DNA from: an uncultured Lachnobacterium sp.
GTDB taxonomy: Bacteria; Bacillota; Clostridia; Lachnospirales; Lachnospiraceae
Assembly (NCBI GenBank): GCA_937889225.1
Contig: CALAST010000107.1
Span: 1 to 50,533, forward strand
Length of the DNA stretch: 50,533 nt
Direction of reading: 5' to 3'
In this document: piece after piece, positions 43,895-50,533 of the stretch
How positions within the stretch are numbered: position 1 is the first letter of the stretch
Layout of the letters: each line of letters starts with the position of its first letter
Notes under the pieces: generated by a model
Told to the model about the DNA's origin: nothing
Database searches by the model: none
What the model saw: only the letters and a program-made list of their open reading frames with translations
Made by a program: the position numbers and the translations under genes

Positions 43895-44722
43895 CTACAA
43901 TCCACCAACCACAACCCTATCATTTCCGGCTAAGTCTTTTACCACACGCACATCCTTAAATTCCATCAATCGAAGCATCGCTGAAACTGCATCGCCTTGG
44001 TCATGTCCGATTTCAAATAAAATCCTTCCGTTTGGATTTAAATATTCCTTACATTCCTGAATAATCTTGCGGTAAAAATACAGTCCGTCTTCTTTGCCAT
44101 CCAATGCCTGATAAGGTTCAAATTGTGCAACTTCCGGCATAAGTGTATGGATTACCTTTGTCGGAATATAAGGCGGATTCGAAACAATCACATCAAAAGT
44201 TTCTGATATTGAATCAAATAAGTCACTTCTTTCAAACTCAGCCGTAACGTTATTCAATTTTGCATTTTCCTTCGCAACAAGCAAAGCTTGTTTCGAGATA
44301 TCCGTCCCTAAACCGGTTACGCTTCTTACATTTTTTAAAATACTAATCAAGACACACCCCGAACCGGTACATAAATCCAATACTCTCATTCCCGGTCGAA
44401 CTACTCTTAATGCCTGCTCCACCAATGTTTCCGTATCCTGACGCGGAATCAAAACAGCAGAATTTACACGAAAATTCAATCCCATAAATTCCTGCTCTCC
44501 CGTTATATACTGAAGCGGAATATGCTCTGCTCTTTTACGCAGTACGCTTTCATATTCACTTATTGCATCCGGTTCTAATTCTTCTTCCATATGCACATAG
44601 TAATAGGTGTGGTCAATCTTACAAATCATGGAAAGAAGCAGCCATGCATCGTTTTTTGCTTCGCTGATTCCGGATTCACTTAACAATTTTGTCCCAAATT
44701 CCATTGCTTGCCGAAATGTCAT
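43895..44722 (-). CDS. prmC: release-factor glutamine methyltransferase PrmC
   Basis: PrmC N5-methylates the GGQ glutamine of RF1/RF2 with SAM. The 275-residue protein has the catalytic NPPY (VSNPPYIPT) and SAM motif VLDLCTGSGCV. The start is at 44722 (MTFRQAMEFG): its ATG overlaps the stop of the yqhQ-like gene as ATGA, with AGAGGAAG upstream; a longer open frame is not protein-supported. It is followed by prfA after 149 bases. Confidence 0.95.
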   Translation of the reverse strand: MTFRQAMEFGTKLLSESGISEAKNDAWLLLSMICKIDHTYYYVHMEEELEPDAISEYESVLRKRAEHIPLQYITGEQEFMGLNFRVNSAVLIPRQDTETLVEQALRVVRPGMRVLDLCTGSGCVLISILKNVRSVTGLGTDISKQALLVAKENAKLNNVTAEFERSDLFDSISETFDVIVSNPPYIPTKVIHTLMPEVAQFEPYQALDGKEDGLYFYRKIIQECKEYLNPNGRILFEIGHDQGDAVSAMLRLMEFKDVRVVKDLAGNDRVVVGGL

Positions 44723-45672
44723 TTTAATTCTTCCTCTTGCCATTTTTTCCAGTCAAATACCGCTTCTACGGATGCGATGCCGACTTCAATCATGTCATCA
44801 TCCGGTTCCTTTGTGGTAAGACGCTGCATCAAAAGTCCCGGTACACTAATCAAATTTACCAATACATTGTCATATCTTCCAGCCAATCGGATAAACTCAT
44901 AGGACACGCCCGCAATAACAGGAATCAATAATAAACGCACTCCCAAGCGTAACATGGGCGAATCCACTTGAATAAACATAAAAAACACAACACTAATAAT
45001 CATAACAATCAGCAAAAAGCTCGTTCCACAACGTTTATGTTGCTTTGAACTTTTTCTGACATTTTCCACATTTAATTCCAATCCCTGTTCAATGCAATTA
45101 ATACATTTATGCTCTGCACCGTGATACATAAATGTGCGTTTAATTTCCGGCATAAAGGAAATAAGTCCGATATACGTAATAAAAATCGCTAAACGCACAA
45201 TACCTTCTAATATTGTGATAAAAAAACGGGATTGAATAAATTTTTGAAAGAACATGGATATAAAATACGGAAGTACAAAGAACATGCCTATTGTAAGGAG
45301 AATAGAAAGCACTACCGTTCCAACCATTGCAATATCTTCTTCCTTTTTTTCTTTTTCATCCAGTTCTTTTATTTCTGCTTCACTTAACCCCTTACGCTTT
45401 TCTTTTTTCTTTGTCATTTCTTCTTCATCTTCAAAAAAGGAAGCAGAATGCATAAGGGTTTTCATTCCTAAATACAAAGAGTCTACAAAACTTATCACGC
45501 CTCGTATAATCGGAAGACTTTTTATACTTTTATTTTTGCCGGGTCCTTTATAATCAAACACCTGCACATCTATTTTTTTATCTGATTTACGAACAGCCAC
45601 TGCATATTTATCCTGATTACGCATCATAATGCCTTCCATAACAGCCTGTCCGCCAATTCCTGAATACTTCAT
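44719..45672 (-). CDS. YqhQ-like DUF1385 membrane protein
   Basis: The 317-residue protein starts MKYSGIGGQAVMEGIMMRN, diagnostic of DUF1385 (YqhQ). It has an acidic cytoplasmic segment rich in Lys/Glu, then several membrane helices and the loop YHGAEHKCINC. Function unknown. It forms a Firmicutes synteny block with rpmE and prmC, overlapping the latter by four bases. Confidence 0.92.
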   Translation of the reverse strand: MKYSGIGGQAVMEGIMMRNQDKYAVAVRKSDKKIDVQVFDYKGPGKNKSIKSLPIIRGVISFVDSLYLGMKTLMHSASFFEDEEEMTKKKEKRKGLSEAEIKELDEKEKKEEDIAMVGTVVLSILLTIGMFFVLPYFISMFFQKFIQSRFFITILEGIVRLAIFITYIGLISFMPEIKRTFMYHGAEHKCINCIEQGLELNVENVRKSSKQHKRCGTSFLLIVMIISVVFFMFIQVDSPMLRLGVRLLLIPVIAGVSYEFIRLAGRYDNVLVNLISVPGLLMQRLTTKEPDDDMIEVGIASVEAVFDWKKWQEEELK

Positions 45673-45694
45673 AAAAATTCCTCAAACTTCAAAA

Positions 45695-45725
45695 AAGGTT
45701 GAAGTTGTAAATCAACCTCAACCTT
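45695..45725 (-). terminator. terminator after rpmE
   Basis: Arms AAGGTTGA (45695-45702) and TCAACCTT (45718-45725) followed by Ts on the minus strand, 17 bases after the rpmE stop. It separates rpmE from the yqhQ-like gene. Confidence 0.82.
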
Positions 45726-45741
45726 CTCAGAACACATATTT

Positions 45742-45942
45742 CTATTTCATGCCATATTTCTTGTTGAACTGTTCAATACGTCCACGAGCCTGGCTAGCTT
45801 TCTGCTGACCTGTATAGAATGGATGACATTTAGAACAAATTTCTACGTGGATTTCTTTTTTTGTAGAACCTGTAACGAATGTATTTCCACAGTTACAAGT
45901 AACAGTTGCCTGATAATAATCTGGATGGATTCCTTCTCTCAT
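45742..45942 (-). CDS. rpmE: 50S ribosomal protein L31 (zinc-binding form)
   Basis: The 66-residue protein starts at 45942 (MREGIHPDYYQATVTC) with AGAGGTG upstream. The CxC...CxxC set (TCNCGNTF, EICSKCHPFYTG) marks the zinc-containing C+ form of L31. It is displaced from rho by 576 bases holding the orphan omega RNA. Confidence 0.95.
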   Translation of the reverse strand: MREGIHPDYYQATVTCNCGNTFVTGSTKKEIHVEICSKCHPFYTGQQKASQARGRIEQFNKKYGMK

Positions 45943-45971
45943 GATTTTCACCTCTTTATTTTCTTATCGTT

Positions 45972-46320
45972 GTGAACTACCCATTATCTAACCTCAATGG
46001 ATTTCCTGCTTCAAAGACCTCGCAACCTACTATCTCCACAGGCATAAATTTGGACCGTCCCTGCCCTATTTATTACTTTTGGCTACCTTTTGTGGTATCC
46101 TTATTTCAAATTTTTACACTTCTCTATAGCTGTATACCACCAATTGACACTCCAACGTCTAAAGCACGTCGGGTTCTTATGTATATTCACTTCCAACTAT
46201 ACTCGAAAGCACAGAAGACGAATGAATTTCCATAAGACTTTCACTATCAAAGATCCCTTTATATCCATTAGCGATAGCATAAGGCTCGTGTCAAAACCTA
46301 AAAATTATACTCGGCGAAAT
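45972..46320 (-). ncRNA. stand-alone TnpB-type omega RNA, transposon right-end remnant
   Basis: Minus strand: AAATTTATGCCTGTGGAG is followed by TAGTAGGTTGCGAGGTC, TTTGAAGCAGGAA, a short hairpin stem and the end GGGTAGTTCAC at 45972. This is the conserved tail of IS200/IS605-family TnpB guide RNAs, ending exactly at the transposon right end. No TnpB reading frame of any length is present upstream. Its 5' limit is uncertain; 46320 marks where recognisable structure fades. It lies in the leader of rpmE. Confidence 0.65.
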
Positions 46321-46459
46321 ATGAAAAAGTCTAGTATTTTGTACTATCCATCCCACACATAAATGAGTAGGCCTTCCGCACATTTACTGTAATATAATAC
46401 AATTAGCATACGAGAAATGACACGTAACGTCCGTTTACATCCCGATAAACAGCTCAATT

Positions 46460-46488
46460 ATTGTAGCATGATATTTCGATAATTGCAA
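46460..46488 (-). promoter_or_regulatory. sigma-A promoter driving the omega RNA region and rpmE
   Basis: On the minus strand TTGCAA (46483-46488) and TACAAT (46460-46465) lie 17 bases apart, 31 bases after the rho stop. Transcription from here would run through the omega RNA into rpmE with a leader of about 500 bases. Confidence 0.6.
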
Positions 46489-46518
46489 TAGTATTTTCAT
46501 AATTTTCCTAATTATTTT

Positions 46519-47928
46519 TTATAAAATTCGAGTCTTTCTCACCATCTGTATAAATTCACGATTATTCTTGGTATGTGCAAACATGTTTAAAATATTTTCA
46601 ACTGCTTCATCAGCTTTCATACCATTAAATGCCTTACGCATAATGTCCATAGCAGCCATTTCTTCATTATCTAGAAGCAGGTCATCACGACGTGTTCCTG
46701 ATTTTACAATATCAATCGCAGGGAAAATACGTTTTTCGGATAATTTACGGTCTAATACAAGTTCCATGTTGCCTGTTCCCTTAAATTCTTCGAAGACAAC
46801 ATCATCCATCTTACTTCCGGTATCTACAAGTGCAGTGGCAAGAATGGTCAAACTTCCGCCTTCTCGCATATTTCTAGCTGCACCAAAGAAACGTTTTGGC
46901 ATATGAAGTGCTGCTGGGTCAAGACCACCGGAAAGTGTACGTCCGCTTGGCGGAACTGTTAAGTTATACGCTCTTGCAAGACGGGTGATACTGTCTAAGA
47001 GAATCATAACATCTTTGCCATGTTCTACAAGACGTTTGGCTCTTTCAATTACCATTTCCGAAACACGTTTGTGATGGTCCGGAAGTTCATCAAATGTGGA
47101 ATAAATAACTTCGACATTATTGCCTTCAATCGCTTCTTTAATATCGGTAACTTCTTCCGGTCTTTCATCAATCAGTAAAATAATCAAATGCATTTCCGGA
47201 TTATTGGATGTAACAGACTTTGCAATTTCCTTTAGCAATGTTGTTTTACCTGCTTTGGGCTGAGAAACAATCATACCACGCTGTCCTTTTCCAACAGGGG
47301 AAACCAAATCTACCACTCGCATTGCTACGCTTGCCCCAGGTCTTTCCAAATGAATTCGTTTATTTGGGAAAATTGGTGTTAAATCTTCAAAGTTTGGTCT
47401 GCGCTGCACGATTTCCGGTTTATATCCGTTTACGCTTGTCACATATAAAAGTGCTGCAAATTTCTCTGTTAGTGCTTTTACCTTAATATTGCCACGCACA
47501 ATATCTCCTGTTTTTAAATTAAAACGACGTATCATCGCATGGGAAACATAAATATCATTTTCACCCGGAAGATAATTTTCACAGCGAATAAATCCAAATC
47601 CGTCTCCCATAATTTCCAAGATACCATCTGCAACCTGTCCACTATCCAGATTTCCTGTATCATCTCTGTTTACCGGTGCATTTTCACGAGGAGATGTTCC
47701 ATATACATGTCTTTTTTCCCCCACTGCTTCTGTCGGTTTTTTTTCAGATTCTGATATCTCATTTCTTTCTTCGCTGTTTTCTTCCGGTTTATTTTTTCCT
47801 TTTTCATCTTCCGTAAGCATAACTTCAACTAGCTCGTTTTTTTTCATTCCTGTAATGCCTTTAATTCCTCTTGCTTTTGCAAGGTCTTTTAAGACAACTA
47901 AGGAAAGGCTTTCATATTTTTCTCGCAT
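46519..47928 (-). CDS. rho: transcription termination factor Rho
   Basis: Rho is the RNA-dependent hexameric helicase that ends transcription. The 469-residue protein has an N-terminal Rho-N domain (VVLKDLAKARGIKGITGMKK), a charged insertion of about 50 residues, the RNA-binding fold (GFGFIRCENYLPGENDIYVS), and the ATPase with P-loop GMIVSQPKAGKTTLL and ILLIDERPEE. The N-terminal insertion is common in Firmicutes. It is transcribed divergently from the YhcC-like gene. Confidence 0.97.
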   Translation of the reverse strand: MREKYESLSLVVLKDLAKARGIKGITGMKKNELVEVMLTEDEKGKNKPEENSEERNEISESEKKPTEAVGEKRHVYGTSPRENAPVNRDDTGNLDSGQVADGILEIMGDGFGFIRCENYLPGENDIYVSHAMIRRFNLKTGDIVRGNIKVKALTEKFAALLYVTSVNGYKPEIVQRRPNFEDLTPIFPNKRIHLERPGASVAMRVVDLVSPVGKGQRGMIVSQPKAGKTTLLKEIAKSVTSNNPEMHLIILLIDERPEEVTDIKEAIEGNNVEVIYSTFDELPDHHKRVSEMVIERAKRLVEHGKDVMILLDSITRLARAYNLTVPPSGRTLSGGLDPAALHMPKRFFGAARNMREGGSLTILATALVDTGSKMDDVVFEEFKGTGNMELVLDRKLSEKRIFPAIDIVKSGTRRDDLLLDNEEMAAMDIMRKAFNGMKADEAVENILNMFAHTKNNREFIQMVRKTRIL

Positions 47929-48091
47929 AAAAGTCTCCTGTTTTTATAAATTTAGGTATAAAAATGATATCCCTTTTCAGATAGGGACAATTAACACATA
48001 TTTCTTGTGGGATTATCGTCGAAACGACTATGATTTCTAATAAGTAGTACTATTATACACCTTTTTTTCCAAAATAGAAAGTTCTTTTTTC

Positions 48092-48120
48092 TTGATTTGT
48101 AAAAATAGTAATGTTATGAT
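48092..48120 (+). promoter_or_regulatory. sigma-A promoter of the YhcC-like gene
   Basis: TTGATT (48092-48097) and TATGAT (48115-48120) are separated by 17 bases, about 90 bases before the ATG at 48214. Confidence 0.6.
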
Positions 48121-48213
48121 ATGAATAAGAGTTACTTTTCTATGTTTTAACAACTTCTAACGCTAAAACTCTATTCAACTATTAATTATGTTATCCATTT
48201 CATAGGAGTGACC

Positions 48214-49155
48214 ATGTACTACTCTTTAAATGAATATTGCAAAAAAACATTTGGTGAAAAAGTATACCGTCTTTCTTTAAATGGAGGTATGACCTGTCCG
48301 AATCGTGATGGTACACTTAGTTTTGGCGGATGCACCTTTTGCAGCGAAGGCGGTTCCGGTGATTTTTCAGCTGACTATGCAGTCTCTATCTCAGCACAGA
48401 TTTCACAAGCAAAGGAGAAAATTCGCAAAAAGACATCCTGTTCTAAATTTATTGCCTATTTTCAGGCATACACAAATACCTATGCTCCCGTTTCCCACTT
48501 AAGACGTATTTTTACGGAAGCCATACAGGAACCGGAAATTGTGGCATTGTCCATTGGAACAAGAAGCGATTGTCTTTCGGAAGAAATATTGGATTTGCTA
48601 GAGGAATTATCTCACATTAAGCCGGTTTGGGTAGAACTTGGACTTCAAACTATCCACAATGATACTTTGCAGCGACTAAATACGCATACCACCGTCGAGC
48701 AATTCCATACGGCAGTACATCAACTTACTCTACGTGGAATTTTCGTAATTGCTCATGTTATTTTAGGTTTGCCTGGGGAAAGTAAAGAAATGATGCTGGA
48801 AACAGTAAAATATGTCGGTAATATGGGTATTTTTGGAATCAAATTGCAACTGCTGCATATTTTGAAACACACAAGACTTGCCTTAGAGTATGAAACAGAA
48901 CCATTTCCATTGTTTGAATTAGAAGAATATTGTGATTTTGTGATTGATTGTTTGGAATATTTACCACCTGAAATGGTTATACACCGACTTACAGGCGATG
49001 GTCCAAGAAAACTTTTAATTGCTCCGCTATGGAGCATCGATAAAAAGAAAGTTTTAAATACTATTCACAAAAGAATAAAGGAACGAACTACTTATCAAGG
49101 ACGATTACGATTCATGTGCGAAACGCCCATGCCTTTAGATATGGGCACTAAATAG
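48214..49155 (+). CDS. TIGR01212 (YhcC-like) radical SAM protein
   Basis: The 313-residue protein starts at 48214 (MYYSLNEYCKKTFG), behind AGGAG with 5 bases; an upstream in-frame GTG is less likely. The cluster motif is CPNRDGTLSFGGCTFC, the long-spaced Cys-x12-Cys-x2-Cys of TIGR01212, followed by ELGLQTIHNDTLQRLNTHT and HVILGLPGES. Members are widespread and of unknown substrate. The next gene follows after 50 bases. Confidence 0.92.
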   Translation: MYYSLNEYCKKTFGEKVYRLSLNGGMTCPNRDGTLSFGGCTFCSEGGSGDFSADYAVSISAQISQAKEKIRKKTSCSKFIAYFQAYTNTYAPVSHLRRIFTEAIQEPEIVALSIGTRSDCLSEEILDLLEELSHIKPVWVELGLQTIHNDTLQRLNTHTTVEQFHTAVHQLTLRGIFVIAHVILGLPGESKEMMLETVKYVGNMGIFGIKLQLLHILKHTRLALEYETEPFPLFELEEYCDFVIDCLEYLPPEMVIHRLTGDGPRKLLIAPLWSIDKKKVLNTIHKRIKERTTYQGRLRFMCETPMPLDMGTK

Positions 49156-49205
49156 GACTTTTATTTTATAACCCTGATATGTAACATATATAGAAAGGAG
49201 CTACT

Positions 49206-49721
49206 ATGGCTGAACCATTTACAATTTACAAATTAACTATCTTATACATGCTCGATAAAGCGGGTTTTCCGCTTACGAACACCCAACTTTCCAATTTCTT
49301 TTTAGAACAGGAATATACTGATTATTTCCGCGTACAAGAAGTAATCGGAAATTTAGTGGATGCTAACCTTATTCTCGCAGAATCCACACACACAAACACC
49401 CAATATACCCTCACTTCTGCCGGAAAGGAAACCTTAAACTTCTTTTCTGATAAAATCACCGAGGGCATTACACAGGATGTTTTAAAATTTTTCGACGATA
49501 ACAAAATGGTACTTCGTCAGGAAAATTCCATTCTTGCAGATTACTACAAAACCACTTCTCAAAGCTATGCGGTTCGCTGTCAGATTCGCTCCGACAATAA
49601 ACAGGTCATTGACTTAACAATTACCGTAAAAACAAAAGAACAGGCTGAAGCCATTTGCAATAACTGGAAAAAGCAAAGCGAAGATGTTTATATGTATTTG
49701 ATGGACGAATTATTGAAATAA
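49206..49721 (+). CDS. DUF4364 protein
   Basis: The 171-residue protein has a winged-helix-like N terminus (IYKLTILYMLDKAGFPLTNT, then FRVQEVIGNLVDANLILAES) and a C-terminal domain, matching DUF4364 (PF14277), found in Clostridia. A PadR/winged-helix regulatory role is plausible. A strong AAAGGAG site precedes the ATG. Confidence 0.85.
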   Translation: MAEPFTIYKLTILYMLDKAGFPLTNTQLSNFFLEQEYTDYFRVQEVIGNLVDANLILAESTHTNTQYTLTSAGKETLNFFSDKITEGITQDVLKFFDDNKMVLRQENSILADYYKTTSQSYAVRCQIRSDNKQVIDLTITVKTKEQAEAICNNWKKQSEDVYMYLMDELLK

Positions 49722-49804
49722 TCTCCACAAAACATATAATGTATATAAAATATGGTCTTACAACTAAATTTTATAAAAAGAGTATAATAACGTTTATCTA
49801 TGAG

Positions 49805-49888
49805 AAATGGGCGTATATGTAAAAAATAAGGTTAATCAGTCTTACCCACACATAAGAAAGAACCAAAAATAATTTACTACGCCCATTT
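49805..49888. terminator. long hairpin between convergent genes
   Basis: Arms AAATGGGCGTA (49805-49815) and TACGCCCATTT (49878-49888) enclose a 62-base loop and end in Ts on the plus strand, between DUF4364 and the flavin reductase. The loop is unusually long for a simple terminator. Confidence 0.6.
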
Positions 49889-49895
49889 TTGTATA

Positions 49896-50459
49896 TTATA
49901 ACTTCTTCACACTATATCCAAATTTCCCCAATTTTTCACCCATAGAAAAATATTCTCCATGCGAATACATGACTAAACCTAACTCATTAATCAAAAATTT
50001 TCCTGTTTCATTCATATGGGTATCTTCTACCGTTACGCTTACCACTTCTGCTAAAAACATGGTATGGCTTCCCAATTCTTTCTTCTCCACCACTTTGCAT
50101 GCAATATTTACAGGACTTTCCTTAATTGCCGGCACAATGCAATTTTCTACTGCAAATGGAGTCAAATTCATTTTTTCCCATTTATTTACATCTTTTCCAC
50201 TTACTACACCACAATAATCACATGCTTTTACTAATTCATCTGTAACAAGATTAATTACAAATTCTCCTGTCTCTTCTATCATATGATACGAATGTCTCTC
50301 CGGTCTTACGGAAATGGATACCATTGGAGGATTCGTACAGACAGTTCCTGCCCATGCGATTGTAATAATATTTGCATTGTTTGCTTTATCTGCGACAGTT
50401 ACCATAACTGCCGGAACGGGATTTAACATATTCCCCGGCTTCCATGTTTGTTTTGCCAT
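49896..50459 (-). CDS. flavin reductase-like (flavoredoxin) protein
   Basis: The 187-residue protein starts at 50459 (MAKQTWKPGNMLNPVPAVMV) with AAAGGA upstream. It has the split-barrel FMN-binding fold (NIITIAWAGTVCTNPPMVSISVR, ETGEFVINLVTDELV, GLVMYSHGEYFSMGE). Such proteins bind FMN and reduce flavin or serve in electron transfer. The natural substrate is not shown. Confidence 0.88.
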   Translation of the reverse strand: MAKQTWKPGNMLNPVPAVMVTVADKANNANIITIAWAGTVCTNPPMVSISVRPERHSYHMIEETGEFVINLVTDELVKACDYCGVVSGKDVNKWEKMNLTPFAVENCIVPAIKESPVNIACKVVEKKELGSHTMFLAEVVSVTVEDTHMNETGKFLINELGLVMYSHGEYFSMGEKLGKFGYSVKKL

Positions 50460-50533
50460 ATTGTTTTTCCTTTCTCTCACTTCTAAATTTTTCAAAAATA
50501 TACTAAGAGTCAGAAAAACTTCCTGCTTTTCTG

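Noticed and set aside
45972..46460. Riboswitch or T-box leader for rpmE
   Set aside because: No T-box, S-box or other known leader motif is visible, while the tail matches TnpB omega RNA ends closely.

Overview
The window is a low-GC Firmicutes chromosome, almost certainly a gut Lachnospiraceae (Clostridia). It carries the standard Firmicutes order plsX-acpP-rnc-smc-ftsY-ylxM-ffh-rpsP-khpA-rimM-trmD-rplS on the minus strand, prfA-prmC-yqhQ-rpmE-rho further upstream, and Lachnospiraceae-type accessory families (DUF1703-type AAA-ATPase/PD-(D/E)XK proteins, DUF3990, DUF2975 with a YozG-like HTH, DUF1848, DUF4364). Ribosome binding sites are of the strong GGAGG type. Most genes read right to left.

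Layout from low to high coordinate: (1) 1-4870, ribosome/SRP operon: rplS (partial), trmD fused to a GNAT acetyltransferase, rimM, khpA, rpsP, ffh, ylxM. (2) 5024-10805, an AT-rich insertion that separates ylxM from ftsY: a DUF3990 (ADP-ribosyltransferase-like) toxin with an HTH partner, a small lipoprotein, a zinc-ribbon membrane protein, an XRE regulator and an AAA-ATPase/PD-(D/E)XK protein. (3) 10824-20305, ilvA, ftsY, smc, rnc, acpP, plsX, ybaK and a PfkB kinase, with a clear sigma-A promoter at 20361-20389. (4) 20559-37230, accessory zone: regulators, a DUF134-NifX protein, a flavodoxin remnant, a 2H phosphoesterase, a second AAA-ATPase/PD-(D/E)XK paralogue, an aldo/keto reductase, a secreted Cys/His repeat protein, a HipA-like kinase, an IS607-family element with tnpA, tnpB and probable guide RNA, a DUF2975/HTH pair, an McrBC restriction system, and two copies (one broken) of a small-protein plus retropepsin-like protease gene pair. 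(5) 37485-42352, a very AT-rich three-gene operon with its own promoter: a 976-residue protein with two degenerate RNase III-like domains, two dsRNA-binding-like domains and a phospholipase D-type nuclease domain; a Cys-rich methyltransferase-like protein; and a DUF1848 radical-SAM-like protein. (6) 42669-50459, prfA, prmC, yqhQ-like, rpmE, a stand-alone TnpB-type omega RNA remnant, rho, then plus-strand YhcC-like radical SAM and DUF4364 genes, and a flavin reductase.

The best candidate for an undescribed system is the operon of region 5. It lies, together with the intact retropepsin pair, between prfA and a diverged second copy of the prfA 3' end with its downstream terminator region (36016-36305 versus 42434-42716). 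This marks the site as a recombination or insertion hotspot. My reading is that the 976-residue protein recognises double-stranded RNA with catalytically dead RNase III/dsRBD modules and cuts or processes nucleic acid with its PLD domain, while its two partners modify nucleic acid or protein. That function is inference only. Other notable points are the orphan omega RNA between rho and rpmE, the TrmD-GNAT fusion and the duplicated retropepsin pair.
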